This document shows positions 1 through 10,180 of a stretch of DNA of 64,000 nt, piece by piece (within the stretch, counting starts at the first letter, position 1; each line of letters begins with the position of its first letter). This DNA comes from an uncultured Pelagibacteraceae bacterium (lineage in GTDB: Bacteria > Pseudomonadota > Alphaproteobacteria > Pelagibacterales > AG-422-B15): positions 130,492 through 194,491 of the forward strand of contig CACHCK010000003.1 of the NCBI GenBank assembly GCA_902578305.1, given 5' to 3'. The position numbers were made by a program, and so were the translations under genes. The notes below the pieces were generated by a model, which worked only from the letters and a program-made list of their open reading frames with translations, made no database searches and was not told where the DNA came from.

Positions 1-897
1 ATTTAATAGTAAGCCAAATGCTGCATTTATACATACAGTATTATAAAAAGAATCTTTTTTTCCTCTAAAAATTTCAAGAATTCTTTCAGCATTATATTTT
101 GCATTTCCACCTGTTATCTCTTTATCAATTGATCTAGGCAGGTCAATTATTTTAGGATCAAATTTAAAAACTCCAGCATGTTTTACATAAACTTTATTTT
201 CGCCATCAAGTGATATTTCATCATTTCCATTATAGCCTAATACTAAGCAAACATTCTTTTGATCATCATTTTCAAATATATCTTTATAGATATCAAATAC
301 TTCATTTGAATAAACGCCGACAAGTTGATTTTGAACATTTGCAGGATTCATTAATGGTCCAAGCATATTAAATATCGTTCTTATTCCAAGCTGCTGCCTG
401 ACTGAGCCTACATATTTCATTGCAGGATGATGATTGGGCGCAAACATAAAACATATACCGATTTTTTGTAAACAATTTTCTATTTTAGAAACATCCATAT
501 CAATGTTTATACCTAATTCTCCTAGCACGTCTGCAGATCCACACTTAGATGTCAGCGCTCTGTTCCCATGTTTTGCTATTGGTATACCTTTGGCAGCTAA
601 AACGAACGCAGTTGCAGTTGATATATTAAGACTATTTTTTCCATCTCCTCCAGTTCCGCAAGTATCCATTGAATTAATTGGGGATTCAATTTTAATCATT
701 TTAGATTTCATAATTTCTAAAGCTCCAATAACGTGATGTGCTTTTATCCCAGATTTTTGAAGTAATGACAAAAATGAACTTATTTGTACTTCACTTATAT
801 TTCCTTCCATTATTAGTTTGAAAGCATTTTTTGACGAGTTAATATCTAAATTATCTTCGAAAACTAAATTTATATATTTTTTAAATTCATCATTCAT
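1..897 (-). CDS. trpD: Anthranilate phosphoribosyltransferase, partial (C-terminal end outside window)
   Basis: Transfers the phosphoribosyl group of PRPP to anthranilate, second step of tryptophan synthesis, in the cytoplasm. The ATG at 897 overlaps the trpG stop as ATGA, and 299 codons stay open to base 1; the family has about 340 residues, so only the C-terminal tail is cut off. Visible on the minus strand are the PRPP-binding glycine motif CGTGGDG (about residues 80-86), the following NIST, and KHGNRALTSKCGSADVL further on, all typical of TrpD. It is third in a trpE-trpG-trpD operon translated with overlaps. Identity is certain; completeness cannot be judged. Confidence 0.95.
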   Translation of the reverse strand, partial: MNDEFKKYINLVFEDNLDINSSKNAFKLIMEGNISEVQISSFLSLLQKSGIKAHHVIGALEIMKSKMIKIESPINSMDTCGTGGDGKNSLNISTATAFVLAAKGIPIAKHGNRALTSKCGSADVLGELGINIDMDVSKIENCLQKIGICFMFAPNHHPAMKYVGSVRQQLGIRTIFNMLGPLMNPANVQNQLVGVYSNEVFDIYKDIFENDDQKNVCLVLGYNGNDEISLDGENKVYVKHAGVFKFDPKIIDLPRSIDKEITGGNAKYNAERILEIFRGKKDSFYNTVCINAAFGLLLN

Positions 898-1469
898 AGC
901 TTTAAAAAATTATTGATTATTTTTTTTCCATATGGAATGGAAGCGATACTTTCGGGATGAAACTGGACCCCATAACATGGATAAAATTTATGTTCAATAG
1001 CCATGATTACTCTATTTTTTCCGTCTAAAGTATCTGAAGTAATTTTAAAATTATCGCAGAGTGTGCCATTTTTAATTATTAAACTATGGTATCTTGTTGC
1101 TTGAAATTTTTCGGGAAGACCTCTAAAAATTTTTGATCCCAAGTTTCTCATAATAGAAGTTTTTCCATGCATAATTATTGAGGATTTTATTATCTTTGCA
1201 CCAAATGCTTGGCCAATCGATTGATGTCCAAGACATACTCCGAGTATAGGAATTTTTTTATAAAATTTTTTTATAAGTTCAATACAAATTCCTGCCTCGT
1301 TGGGTGTGCAAGGCCCAGGGGAGATAATAATTTTTTTTGGATTTAATCTTGCTATCTTATTTATGCTAATTTTATCATTCCGATAAACTTTAACTGACTG
1401 CCCAAGTTCTTCTACATAGTGTACAAGATTATAGGTAAAACTGTCATAGTTATCAATTAGCAATATCAT
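894..1469 (-). CDS. trpG: Anthranilate synthase glutamine amidotransferase subunit
   Basis: Releases ammonia from glutamine for TrpE to make anthranilate from chorismate. It is a class I glutamine amidotransferase of 191 residues, the normal length for an unfused TrpG. The nucleophile is Cys79 in GVCLGHQ, and the His171/Glu173 pair sits in GVQFHPES. The N-terminal LLIDNYDSFTYNL is the usual TrpG/PabA opening. The gene overlaps trpE upstream and trpD downstream by four bases each, so the three are translationally coupled. A role in p-aminobenzoate synthesis (PabA) as well is possible, since one subunit serves both enzymes in many bacteria; the operon position makes tryptophan the main role. 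Confidence 0.96.
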   Translation of the reverse strand: MILLIDNYDSFTYNLVHYVEELGQSVKVYRNDKISINKIARLNPKKIIISPGPCTPNEAGICIELIKKFYKKIPILGVCLGHQSIGQAFGAKIIKSSIIMHGKTSIMRNLGSKIFRGLPEKFQATRYHSLIIKNGTLCDNFKITSDTLDGKNRVIMAIEHKFYPCYGVQFHPESIASIPYGKKIINNFLKL

Positions 1470-2950
1470 AATTTATTTCCTAAAACGATAGATGCTGCAT
1501 TCAAAACAGCTTTAGCTTTGTTTATTGTTTCTTTATATTCTTTTTCTGGATTACTATCGAATACAATACCACCACCAGCTTGAACATAAAGCTTCTCTTT
1601 TGTAATTATACCTGTTCTCAAAACTATGCATGTATCCATATCTCCGTCAGGTGAAATATAGCCAATTCCTCCAGAATATATACCTCGGTAATCATTTTCT
1701 AGTTCATCAATAATTTGCATAGCTCTTATTTTAGGTGCGCCCGATACTGTACCTGCTGGAAATCCAGCCATTAGTGCTGTTATTGGAGATACATTCTTCT
1801 TAATTATTCCAGTTATATTTGAAACAATGTGCATAACATGAGAATATTTCTCAATTATAAATTGTGAAGTAACATTTACACTTGATTTTGTGGAAACTTT
1901 TCCAACATCATTTCTTCCAAGATCAAGTAACATTAAATGTTCAGACAATTCTTTTTTATCAGATAATAAGTCAAGTTCGTTCTTTTTATCTTGTTTTTTG
2001 TTGATACCTCTTGGTCTCGTTCCTGCTATTGGACGCACAGTAATGTTTTTTGACCTTAGTCTTACTAATATTTCTGGACTCGATCCAACAATTTTTAACC
2101 TTGGTAAATTAAAATAGTACATAAATGGTGATGGATTTGTTTTTCTTAGAACTCTATATAAAGAACTAGCTTTTGATTTAAAATCAATTTCAAATCTTTG
2201 GCTTGGGACTACTTGGAAAATATCTCCGTTTTGAATGTATTTTTTGGCCTTTATTATATTTTTTATAAATTTGTCTTTTTTTACATTTGATTTAATACTT
2301 AACTTAGTTTTTTTGTTTAGATTTATATTTATATCTTTATTTTTAATATTAATTTTTTTTTCAATTTCATTTACTTCATATTTAATTCTATCAAAATTTA
2401 TTTTTTCAAAATTTTCTTTTAAAATATGTCTAACAACATAAATAGACCCATTTACATTATCAAAAATAATTAATATTTTTGGTAAAAACAGTAGAATTTC
2501 AGGAGTTTTTAATACGTTTCTCTTTTTAAATTTTTTTATTTCTTCAATATTATAAATATTTTCATAAGAAAGATATCCAAAAAAGGACCCTGCCATAGGT
2601 GGGAGTATTTTATTTTTATGAAATTTATTTCTTTTTATAACTTCATCAACTTTTACTAGAGGATTTCCTATATTTTTAAAAATCCTTTTTTTTCTTAAAT
2701 TTTTTATTTCTAATATTTTTTTTTTTAGTATTATGGTTTTTATTTTTTCAAACCCGCAAATAGAATATCTTCCTTTATCATTTTGCTTTTCAACGGACTC
2801 GTATAGAAAGCTGAATTTATTATTTTCAACTATGTCAATAAAGCTTGGAATTGGATTAAAGTTAAAATTATTTATTTTTTTAAAGAAAATAAAATTTTTT
2901 TTACTTTTTATCAGATAATCAAATTGCTTTTTACTGTGCGATAGCGACAT
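1466..2950 (-). CDS. trpE: Anthranilate synthase component I
   Basis: Converts chorismate to anthranilate using ammonia from TrpG; first committed step of the tryptophan pathway. At 494 residues it has the usual length. Chorismate-binding enzyme signatures are clear: IAGTRPRG (308-315), LDLGRNDVGK (342-351) and PAGTVSGAPK (398-407). The tryptophan feedback pocket, LLES in enteric TrpE, appears here as FLYES (48-52), so the key Glu-Ser is kept and allosteric inhibition is plausible. The ATG overlaps the ppiD stop by one base, so ppiD, trpE, trpG and trpD form one transcription unit. Residues 170-230 are extremely rich in Lys, Asn and Ile, reflecting the low GC content. I saw no tryptophan leader peptide. 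Confidence 0.96.
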   Translation of the reverse strand: MSLSHSKKQFDYLIKSKKNFIFFKKINNFNFNPIPSFIDIVENNKFSFLYESVEKQNDKGRYSICGFEKIKTIILKKKILEIKNLRKKRIFKNIGNPLVKVDEVIKRNKFHKNKILPPMAGSFFGYLSYENIYNIEEIKKFKKRNVLKTPEILLFLPKILIIFDNVNGSIYVVRHILKENFEKINFDRIKYEVNEIEKKINIKNKDININLNKKTKLSIKSNVKKDKFIKNIIKAKKYIQNGDIFQVVPSQRFEIDFKSKASSLYRVLRKTNPSPFMYYFNLPRLKIVGSSPEILVRLRSKNITVRPIAGTRPRGINKKQDKKNELDLLSDKKELSEHLMLLDLGRNDVGKVSTKSSVNVTSQFIIEKYSHVMHIVSNITGIIKKNVSPITALMAGFPAGTVSGAPKIRAMQIIDELENDYRGIYSGGIGYISPDGDMDTCIVLRTGIITKEKLYVQAGGGIVFDSNPEKEYKETINKAKAVLNAASIVLGNKL

Positions 2951-4797
2951 TATAAGAATAATTTGTCTATATTCTGACTATAGATTTCATAAGATGTATT
3001 TTTGATAATCTCATTGCCTATAATGCTTTGCAATGATGCATTAAAGTTATCTTTGATATTGCTTGAAACTGAGTCATAAAAATTTTGAGAAATTAGGTCA
3101 TCTGGTTTCGTAATTTTATACACGTATCCAATGCCAATTTTGCCATTATTAAATTCTATTTTAAATTTGTTGCCTTGTTTATTCTCAAATACATCTTTGA
3201 TTGATTTTGTTGATAGTTCGACATTGCTCCTCTCTAAATTTTCAATATTTTCAATTTTTAAATTATTTTTGTTTGCATATTTATTGAATTTATCATTATT
3301 TAAAGATTGTAATAATTCTAAAATTTTATCTGCTTTTGAATTTATTTCTTTTTTAACAATGTAATTTATATAATCTTCAGTAACCTGATTAATTACTTCA
3401 CTTAGTTCTGGCACATAAGCTTCTGTTTTATCTATAATTTTAAATATAAATGCCTTATTATTATCGCTCATTATAATTTCAGATGTATATCCTATTGGCA
3501 GATTTTTATAATCAACATCATTTTCTAATTTAATTTTAGATTGTAATTCTTCTATAAATACTGCTTTTCTAATTTTATTTTTTTGAAGATTGATTAATAT
3601 TTCATCAAAGCTGTAATCATTTATTTGTAATTCATCAACAATATTTATAGTATCATCAAAATCTATAAATGCTTCCTGTAAAGCTAAATAATCTTTTATT
3701 TCATCAGTCACTTCCTCAATAGGCTGAGTTTTAGACTCGTTTATATTTAGGATTTTGAATACATAGTATCCCAAATCATCATATTTAATAGGAAGACTGA
3801 TCTCTTTATTTTTAAGATCAAATATTGTTTTTGTGATATTTTCCGGAAATGTAACACCCATATAGCCGTTAATTCGGCTTTTAGAAATTTTATTATCTTC
3901 AATATAACTTTCTATTGCTTCATCATTTGTTTTCTTTGATAAATTGTAGAACTCTAGCGCATCTGACTCATTGTTAAATCTAATAAATTCAATATCTCGA
4001 TTTTCTCTAACTGAGTATTGATCAATATTATTTTCATAATAATTAATTACTTGAGTATCACTTATAGATTTTAAGTTTTTAAAATCACTTAAATCAATTT
4101 CAACATAATCGATAATAGTTTTTTTCTCAACTTTGTAATTATTACTGTTAATTTTAAAATATTCTGTTATCGCAGAATTACTTTTATCAAATGTTAGAGA
4201 ATTTTCTGGTATTAAGAAATAATTTACCGATCTCTTTTCACCTTCAAAGTTATATAAAAAATCAATGATTGATTTATTTAAATAATTATTTGTTCTAAAA
4301 TTTTCAAAAATTAATCCTTGATAAACTGTGTTTTCAAGATTTTTTAGAAATAACTCTTCACTGTCAAAATTATTAAATATGTAATTCTTATATTTTACCT
4401 CTGAAAATTTATTTACATCATTTTTAAATTGATCAAGGTTTTTAATTATTGTTTTTAGTGATTCATCATTAAAAAAAATATTTTTATTTTTTGCAAAGTT
4501 ATTTATCATTTTAGAGAATATTAAATCACTTAATAAGGAATTATGAAGATCAATCTCATATGCTTCTTTTAAATTCAAATTAGAGTCTGTTGCTAAATTA
4601 TAATTATAAACAGTTTTTTGAAATTCATTGTAGAATTCATCTAATGTTATTTTTTCTTTACCTACTTTTGCAGCTAACTGACTATTTCCTGATGACAATA
4701 TGTCACCGACACCCCATAGAGCAAAACTTAAAACCATAATCGCAAGAAGTATTTTCCCAAAAATTGACGATACTAAATTTCTAACAATTTCTAACAT
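2950..4797 (-). CDS. ppiD: Membrane-anchored peptidyl-prolyl isomerase of the PpiD/SurA type
   Basis: Periplasmic folding helper attached to the inner membrane, where PpiD proteins act near the Sec translocon. The N-terminus has one membrane segment (about residues 13-33, ending LWGVGD) with no cleavage site, followed by a long helical SurA-like chaperone region; a parvulin-like segment lies roughly at 260-370. Length 615 is normal for PpiD. Apart from the N-terminus the sequence is weakly conserved, so the call leans on architecture and on position: ppiD directly before trpE is a common alphaproteobacterial arrangement. Divergent from tpiA across 48 bases. Whether the parvulin domain is catalytically active cannot be told. 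Confidence 0.85.
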   Translation of the reverse strand: MLEIVRNLVSSIFGKILLAIMVLSFALWGVGDILSSGNSQLAAKVGKEKITLDEFYNEFQKTVYNYNLATDSNLNLKEAYEIDLHNSLLSDLIFSKMINNFAKNKNIFFNDESLKTIIKNLDQFKNDVNKFSEVKYKNYIFNNFDSEELFLKNLENTVYQGLIFENFRTNNYLNKSIIDFLYNFEGEKRSVNYFLIPENSLTFDKSNSAITEYFKINSNNYKVEKKTIIDYVEIDLSDFKNLKSISDTQVINYYENNIDQYSVRENRDIEFIRFNNESDALEFYNLSKKTNDEAIESYIEDNKISKSRINGYMGVTFPENITKTIFDLKNKEISLPIKYDDLGYYVFKILNINESKTQPIEEVTDEIKDYLALQEAFIDFDDTINIVDELQINDYSFDEILINLQKNKIRKAVFIEELQSKIKLENDVDYKNLPIGYTSEIIMSDNNKAFIFKIIDKTEAYVPELSEVINQVTEDYINYIVKKEINSKADKILELLQSLNNDKFNKYANKNNLKIENIENLERSNVELSTKSIKDVFENKQGNKFKIEFNNGKIGIGYVYKITKPDDLISQNFYDSVSSNIKDNFNASLQSIIGNEIIKNTSYEIYSQNIDKLFL

Positions 4798-4845
4798 TTT
4801 AATTAAAGTTGGTATAAAGTTGACTTTATAAAGGAATAAGATTGA

Positions 4846-5586
4846 ATGAAAAGAACTAAATACACTGTTGCAAATTGGAAAATGAATGGATTAACTGGCT
4901 CAATAAATATTGTTAAATCTATCTCCAGACATATCAAAAGAAGCAAACACATTAAATCACGTATAGTGATCTGTCCTCCTTTTACTCTGTTATCTTACTT
5001 TGCTCAAAACGATAATACTATCAGTTTCGGGGGGCAAAATTGTCACTTTTTGGAGAATGGTGCATTTACAGGCTCAATAAGTGCACCAATGTTAAAATCA
5101 GTTGGTTGTAAATTTGTTATTATTGGACATTCAGAGAGACGTCAATATCAAAAAGAAACATCTAAAGAAATTAATTTAAAGATTAAGGCAGCAATAAGTG
5201 CAAATTTGAAAGTTATATATTGCATTGGTGAAAAACTTAATCAAATAAAAAATAGAAATGTTATTTTAAAAAGACAGATAAACTCACTTCCTATTAATTT
5301 TAATAATAAAAATATAATTATTGCTTATGAGCCCGTGTGGGCAATAGGCACTGGCAAAACCCCAACTGCAGATGAAATTAATAATATTCATTTAAAAATC
5401 AGGAAACTTCTTGCAATAAAAATAGGTGCAAGTAAGAGTAATGGCATTTCAATACTTTATGGAGGTTCTGTAAATGCTAATAATGCGTATGAAATATTAA
5501 ATTTACCTGAGGTTGACGGTGCTTTAGTGGGAGGAGCGTCATTAAAAGCCAAAGAATTTAGTAAAATAATTGATTCTTATAAATAA
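4846..5586 (+). CDS. tpiA: Triosephosphate isomerase
   Basis: Interconverts dihydroxyacetone phosphate and glyceraldehyde 3-phosphate. All active-site elements are present in its 246 residues: Lys12 in NWKMNG, His95 in IGHSERR, Glu162 in AYEPVWAIGTG, and the phosphate-binding GGSV near the C-terminus. The ATG is chosen because an AAGGA lies 10 bases upstream and no earlier in-frame start fits. First gene of a plus-strand run with secG, pyrG, kdsA and eno. The short gap to the divergent ppiD must hold both promoters; a TTGACT lies in it at about 4819. Confidence 0.97.
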   Translation: MKRTKYTVANWKMNGLTGSINIVKSISRHIKRSKHIKSRIVICPPFTLLSYFAQNDNTISFGGQNCHFLENGAFTGSISAPMLKSVGCKFVIIGHSERRQYQKETSKEINLKIKAAISANLKVIYCIGEKLNQIKNRNVILKRQINSLPINFNNKNIIIAYEPVWAIGTGKTPTADEINNIHLKIRKLLAIKIGASKSNGISILYGGSVNANNAYEILNLPEVDGALVGGASLKAKEFSKIIDSYK

Positions 5587-5604
5587 TTAGATATACAGGC
5601 CTAT

Positions 5605-5916
5605 ATGGAGACTACACTATTAATTATTCATGCTATATTAGCTGTAATCCTTATTATTGTTGTCCTTATCCAAAGAGCTGAAGGTGGAGCATTGGGGATC
5701 GGAGGAGGTAGTGACGGTATGTCTCCTAGAGGAAGTGCCGATATATTAACGAGAACAACTTCAATAATTGCTGTCTTATTTGTGATTACAAGTATTAGCC
5801 TTACCATTTTAAGTCTAAAATCTAACGAAAGATCACTTTCTTTCGATGAAGTAGAAGATTCATCTGCAGATGAAATTCTACCAGATGATTTGCTAGAATT
5901 ACCTCTATTAGATTAA
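5605..5916 (+). CDS. secG: Protein translocase subunit SecG
   Basis: Small accessory subunit of the SecYEG channel in the inner membrane. The 103 residues contain two membrane segments (about 4-22 and 50-71) separated by the SecG loop RAEGGALGIGGG, which is diagnostic. The tail after the second segment is acidic (many Asp and Glu), as in many alphaproteobacterial SecG proteins. Position between tpiA and pyrG is the standard order in alphaproteobacteria. It starts 18 bases after the tpiA stop and is probably cotranscribed with it. Confidence 0.94.
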   Translation: METTLLIIHAILAVILIIVVLIQRAEGGALGIGGGSDGMSPRGSADILTRTTSIIAVLFVITSISLTILSLKSNERSLSFDEVEDSSADEILPDDLLELPLLD

Positions 5917-5955
5917 TCTTTGAATAATGTTTTTTTTGTAGTATAAGATACTTCC

Positions 5956-7581
5956 ATGGCGCGATTTATTTTTGTCACTGGCGGCGTGGTTTCATCTTTA
6001 GGTAAAGGTCTTGCATCAGCATCTCTTGCTTCACTATTGCAACATCATGGCTACAAAGTAAGAATCCGCAAATTAGACCCATATTTAAATGTTGATCCTG
6101 GAACTATGAGTCCTTATCAGCATGGTGAGGTATATGTTACCGATGACGGGGCTGAAACAGATTTAGATTTAGGCCACTACGAAAGATTTACCGGTGTAAC
6201 TTCAAAGAAGTCAGATAATATTACATCGGGAAGAGTTTACCAAAAAATTATTAGCAAAGAAAGAAAAGGAGAATATCTTGGCGCAACTGTTCAAGTTATA
6301 CCTCACGTAACTAACGAAATTAAAAAATTTATTTCAAATGATCTTATTAATGAAGATTTTGTTATCTGTGAAATAGGAGGAACAATTGGAGATATTGAAA
6401 GCTTGCCTTTTATAGAAGCTATAAGACAATTTCATAATGATAATGGGCATGCGAATTCATTGTTTATTCATGTTACTTTGGTACCATACATTGCAAGTTC
6501 AGGTGAATTAAAAACAAAACCTACTCAACATTCAGTAAAAGAATTGAGGAGTTTGGGTATACAACCAAATATTTTATTGTGCAGATCTGACAGAATAATA
6601 CCTGAAGGCGAAAGAAAAAAAATTGGCTTATTTTGCAATGTTCAACATAACTGTGTAATACAAGCGATAAATGCAAATTCAATATACGAAGTTCCAATTA
6701 ATTTTTATAATGAAGAATTAGATAAGAGAGTCTTAGAATATTTCAATTTAGATGCAAATAAATCTATAGACCTTAAAATGTGGTCTCAAGTTTCTAAACA
6801 TGTTCTTGAACCTGAAGGAAAGGTCGTAATTGGAATAGTAGGTAAATATACAGGACTTGCTGACGCTTATAAATCACTGAATGAAGCATTATCTCATGGT
6901 GGAATTTTTAATAATGTAAAAGTTGAATTAAAATGGTTTGAATCTGAAGAATTAAATAGTTCCAATACGTCAAGCTTATTAGCAAATTGTCATGGTATTT
7001 TAGTTCCAGGAGGATTTGGTGAACGAGGTTCAGAAGGAAAAATTGCAGCAATTAAGCATGCAAGAGAGAACAAAATACCATATTTTGGAATATGTTTTGG
7101 AATGCAACTTGCAGTTATAGAGATGGCAAGGAATATATTGGGCATGCAAGATGCAAATTCGAGTGAATTCTCTAATTGCACTAATTCAATTGTCGGCCTA
7201 ATGACAGAGTGGACAACTTCAGATAATACGACTGAAAAGAGATCTAAAAATGACAACCTTGGCGGAACGATGAGACTTGGAGCATATGAAGCAAAATTAA
7301 GAAAAGGCAGTAAAATATATAATATATATAAAGACGAAATTATTAACGAAAGACATCGTCACAGATATGAAGTTAACAATAAATACGCTGAAGAATTTGA
7401 GAACAATGGTGTTATCTTTTCTGGTTATTCACCTGATGGATTATTACCTGAAACTGTTGAATTGACAGATCATCCATGGTTTATTGGAGTGCAATATCAC
7501 CCTGAATTAAAATCAAAACCATTTGAACCACATCCTTTATTTAAGTCATTTATAGAAGCAGCAAAAAAGATACAAAGATGA
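5956..7581 (+). CDS. pyrG: CTP synthase
   Basis: Makes CTP from UTP, ATP and glutamine. The amidoligase half (about 1-267) begins with the P-loop region [13 protein letters not shown] and contains GGTIGDIES (141-149). The glutamine amidotransferase half carries the nucleophile Cys380 in FGICFG and the catalytic His-Glu in GVQYHPE near the C-terminus. Length 541 is normal. It overlaps kdsA by four bases (ATGA), so the two are coupled, as in other alphaproteobacteria. No oddities seen. Confidence 0.98.
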   Translation: MARFIFVTGGVVSSLGKGLASASLASLLQHHGYKVRIRKLDPYLNVDPGTMSPYQHGEVYVTDDGAETDLDLGHYERFTGVTSKKSDNITSGRVYQKIISKERKGEYLGATVQVIPHVTNEIKKFISNDLINEDFVICEIGGTIGDIESLPFIEAIRQFHNDNGHANSLFIHVTLVPYIASSGELKTKPTQHSVKELRSLGIQPNILLCRSDRIIPEGERKKIGLFCNVQHNCVIQAINANSIYEVPINFYNEELDKRVLEYFNLDANKSIDLKMWSQVSKHVLEPEGKVVIGIVGKYTGLADAYKSLNEALSHGGIFNNVKVELKWFESEELNSSNTSSLLANCHGILVPGGFGERGSEGKIAAIKHARENKIPYFGICFGMQLAVIEMARNILGMQDANSSEFSNCTNSIVGLMTEWTTSDNTTEKRSKNDNLGGTMRLGAYEAKLRKGSKIYNIYKDEIINERHRHRYEVNNKYAEEFENNGVIFSGYSPDGLLPETVELTDHPWFIGVQYHPELKSKPFEPHPLFKSFIEAAKKIQR

Positions 7582-8405
7582 ATAAAGTAGTAAAATTGAA
7601 TAATCTTGAATTTTCTAATTATGATAAATTAAATCTAATAGCTGGACCATGTGTACTTGAATCTCATAGTCATGCTAAAAAAATGGTTGAGGCGCTCTTA
7701 GAAATTACTACAAAATTAAAAATCAATTTTGTTTATAAGACTTCTTTTGATAAGGCCAACCGTACAAGTTTACATTCTGAGAGAGGCATAGGAATTGATG
7801 CTTCATTAGAAATATTTAAATCTCTTAAAGACGAATATAAAATAAACATTTTAACAGATGTACATAATGTGTCTGACTGTGAGAAAGTAAAAGATTATGT
7901 TGATATATTGCAAATTCCAGCTTTTTTATGTAGACAGACAGATTTATTAATTGCAGCAGCAAAAACTGATTTAATAGTAAATATTAAAAAAGGTCAGTTT
8001 TTAGCTCCAATGGACATGATTAATGTCTCTAAAAAAATTGAAGAGAGCGGCAATAAAAAAATACTTTTGACTGAAAGAGGGGCTTCATTTGGTTATAATA
8101 ACTTAATTTCTGATATGAGGTCACTCGAAATTATGAAAAGTGAGATAGGCTACCCTGTAATTTTTGATGCTACTCACTCCGTGCAATCACCTGGAGGAAT
8201 GGGTGACAAAAGTGGGGGAGATAGAAAGTATGTGCCGGCTCTATCAAAAGCAGCTGTGGCAGTTGGTGTCTCAGGGGTATTTATGGAAACTCATAATGAT
8301 CCAGACAATGCTCCTTCCGATGGACCAAACATGGTCAAATTAGATGATATGAATGATTTGATAAAAAAACTCATTGAAATTGACAATTTAGTCAAAGAAA
8401 AATAA
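7578..8405 (+). CDS. kdsA: 3-deoxy-8-phosphooctulonate synthase (KDO-8-P synthase)
   Basis: Condenses arabinose 5-phosphate with phosphoenolpyruvate to give KDO 8-phosphate, precursor of the inner core of lipopolysaccharide. The 275-residue chain has the family landmarks: [11 protein letters not shown] at the N-terminus, [28 protein letters not shown], and [11 protein letters not shown]. It shows that the organism makes a KDO-containing outer membrane, in keeping with the heptosyltransferase-like gene in this window. It lies between pyrG (4-base overlap) and eno (25-base gap). Confidence 0.97.
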   Translation: MNKVVKLNNLEFSNYDKLNLIAGPCVLESHSHAKKMVEALLEITTKLKINFVYKTSFDKANRTSLHSERGIGIDASLEIFKSLKDEYKINILTDVHNVSDCEKVKDYVDILQIPAFLCRQTDLLIAAAKTDLIVNIKKGQFLAPMDMINVSKKIEESGNKKILLTERGASFGYNNLISDMRSLEIMKSEIGYPVIFDATHSVQSPGGMGDKSGGDRKYVPALSKAAVAVGVSGVFMETHNDPDNAPSDGPNMVKLDDMNDLIKKLIEIDNLVKEK

Positions 8406-8430
8406 GTAACTTAAGAGAACAAAGATATTT

Positions 8431-9699
8431 ATGCATTTTATAAAAAATATTGTTTCCAGACAAATATTCGACAGCAGAGGCAACCCTACTGTTGAGACAG
8501 ACGTTTTTCTGTCAAACGGTGTTTTTGGTAGAGCTTCTGTTCCATCTGGTGCATCAACCGGTAAAAATGAAGCTTTTGAATTAAGAGATAACAAAAAAGC
8601 ATATCATGGAAAGTCTGTTTTAAAAGCAGTAGACAATGTCAACACCGTAATTTTTGATACACTTTCTGGTTATGATGTTCTTGAACAGGAAGAAATTGAT
8701 GAAACTTTAATTGAATTAGATGGAACGCCAAATAAAAAAAGGTTAGGGGCTAATGCAATATTAAGTGTTTCTCTTGCTTGCGCTGACGCAGCCTCAAAAT
8801 ATTTGGGAATACCTCTTTACAAATATTTAGGAGGCTCCAAAGCACTAAGAATACCAACACCTATGCTTAATATAATAAATGGAGGAGCCCACGCGAATAA
8901 TAATTTATCATTTCAGGAATTCATGATTATACCTGTAAAATGCAGAACATTTACAGAGTCTATTAGAAAATCATCTGAAGTTTTTCACACACTTAAACAA
9001 ATTTTAGAGAAAAAAAATATATCAACTGCAGTTGGTGATGAAGGTGGTTTCGCGCCAAATTTAAAAAATGAAGACCATGCCTGCGCACTAATAAAAGAAG
9101 CAATTACAAAAACAGGATATAAATTAGGAAAAGATTTCCTATTGTCATTGGATGTTGCAGCATCTGAATTTTACACTAATAACAAATATAAAATCTTATC
9201 AGAGAAAAAATCATTCTCTAGTGATCAATTTTCTGATTATTTAATCAAATTGTGCAAAAAATATTCTATTATTTCTCTTGAAGATCCATTTGCAGAAGAT
9301 GACTGGAAAGCGTGGCAAAAATTTAATCAAAATTATGGATCTGAAATACAAATTGTTGGGGACGATATATTTACTACAAATATAGATTTAATATCAAAAG
9401 GTATAAAAATGAAAGCTGCAAATGCTGTCTTAATAAAGGTAAATCAAATTGGAACGTTAACTGAAACCATGAAGGCAATAGAACTTGCTCAAATGAATGG
9501 TTTAGAAACTGTTATTTCTCACCGTTCTGGAGAAACAGAAAACACATTTATTGCCGATCTATCAGTAGCAACAAATTCTGGTCAAATTAAAACAGGGTCA
9601 ATGTCTAGGTCGGATAGAACTGCTAAATTCAACCAATTAATAAGAATTGAGGAATTTTTTAATTCTAAAAAATCTATAAAAATCAATAAGTTTTACTAA
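8431..9699 (+). CDS. eno: Enolase
   Basis: Dehydrates 2-phosphoglycerate to phosphoenolpyruvate and, elsewhere, is a degradosome partner. The 422 residues include SVPSGASTG, the GDEGGFAPN motif with the general acid Glu205, the metal-binding SLEDPFAEDDW, the base lysine in LIKVNQIGT, and SHRSGETE near the end. All catalytic residues are intact. It closes the tpiA-secG-pyrG-kdsA-eno run. In the canonical alphaproteobacterial order it is followed by an ftsB/divIC-like gene, as here. Confidence 0.98.
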   Translation: MHFIKNIVSRQIFDSRGNPTVETDVFLSNGVFGRASVPSGASTGKNEAFELRDNKKAYHGKSVLKAVDNVNTVIFDTLSGYDVLEQEEIDETLIELDGTPNKKRLGANAILSVSLACADAASKYLGIPLYKYLGGSKALRIPTPMLNIINGGAHANNNLSFQEFMIIPVKCRTFTESIRKSSEVFHTLKQILEKKNISTAVGDEGGFAPNLKNEDHACALIKEAITKTGYKLGKDFLLSLDVAASEFYTNNKYKILSEKKSFSSDQFSDYLIKLCKKYSIISLEDPFAEDDWKAWQKFNQNYGSEIQIVGDDIFTTNIDLISKGIKMKAANAVLIKVNQIGTLTETMKAIELAQMNGLETVISHRSGETENTFIADLSVATNSGQIKTGSMSRSDRTAKFNQLIRIEEFFNSKKSIKINKFY

Positions 9700-9816
9700 T
9701 TAATTACTAATTAAATAGAACAAAAAGAGTCCAAATAGCACTTTATCTATTTTTTTCTGCCCTTTTTTATTAATTGAAATTGTACTGATTCTTCAAATAT
9801 GATTCTGTAACTTAAT

Positions 9817-10131
9817 ATGAACAAAATTGTTACACTAATGATGGCCATTAAGAATTATTATTCTTATTTTTTTCTTCCTTTAATTATAATATATTTGTTT
9901 TTTAATATTTTTGATGGAAATAATGGTCTCTTATCTCATTCAAGGCTTAACGCAGAAATTGCTAATCTTGAAACAAAGGTAAAAAATATTAAAAGTAGCA
10001 ATAGTTTATACGAGGTTAAAATCTCCTCTTTGCAAAAAAATGATAAGAACACCGACCTGGTTGATGAACAGATAAGAAATGTTCTAGGCTACGGAAAAAA
10101 TAACGAATTCATTATATTTTTTGATAATTAG
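9817..10131 (+). CDS. FtsB/DivIC-family septum formation protein
   Basis: Small bitopic protein of 104 residues: short cytoplasmic N-terminus, one membrane segment (about 15-33), then a coiled-coil-like stretch (about 42-75) and a short C-terminal domain. This layout, plus its place just after eno, matches the FtsB/DivIC septum-formation family that helps assemble the FtsQBL complex. Sequence conservation is weak, so the family call depends largely on topology and context. Internal Met codons at residues 8 and 9 are alternative starts. The 117-base upstream gap carries two GATTC (GANTC) sites. Confidence 0.75.
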   Translation: MNKIVTLMMAIKNYYSYFFLPLIIIYLFFNIFDGNNGLLSHSRLNAEIANLETKVKNIKSSNSLYEVKISSLQKNDKNTDLVDEQIRNVLGYGKNNEFIIFFDN

Positions 10132-10180
10132 TATCCACTTGAAATTACGTTGATTTACCTTTAATTATGTTAAAGTATCA

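Noticed and set aside
434-736. Plus-strand frame across trpD
   Set aside because: Shadow of the trpD gene on the other strand; the minus-strand translation has all TrpD motifs.
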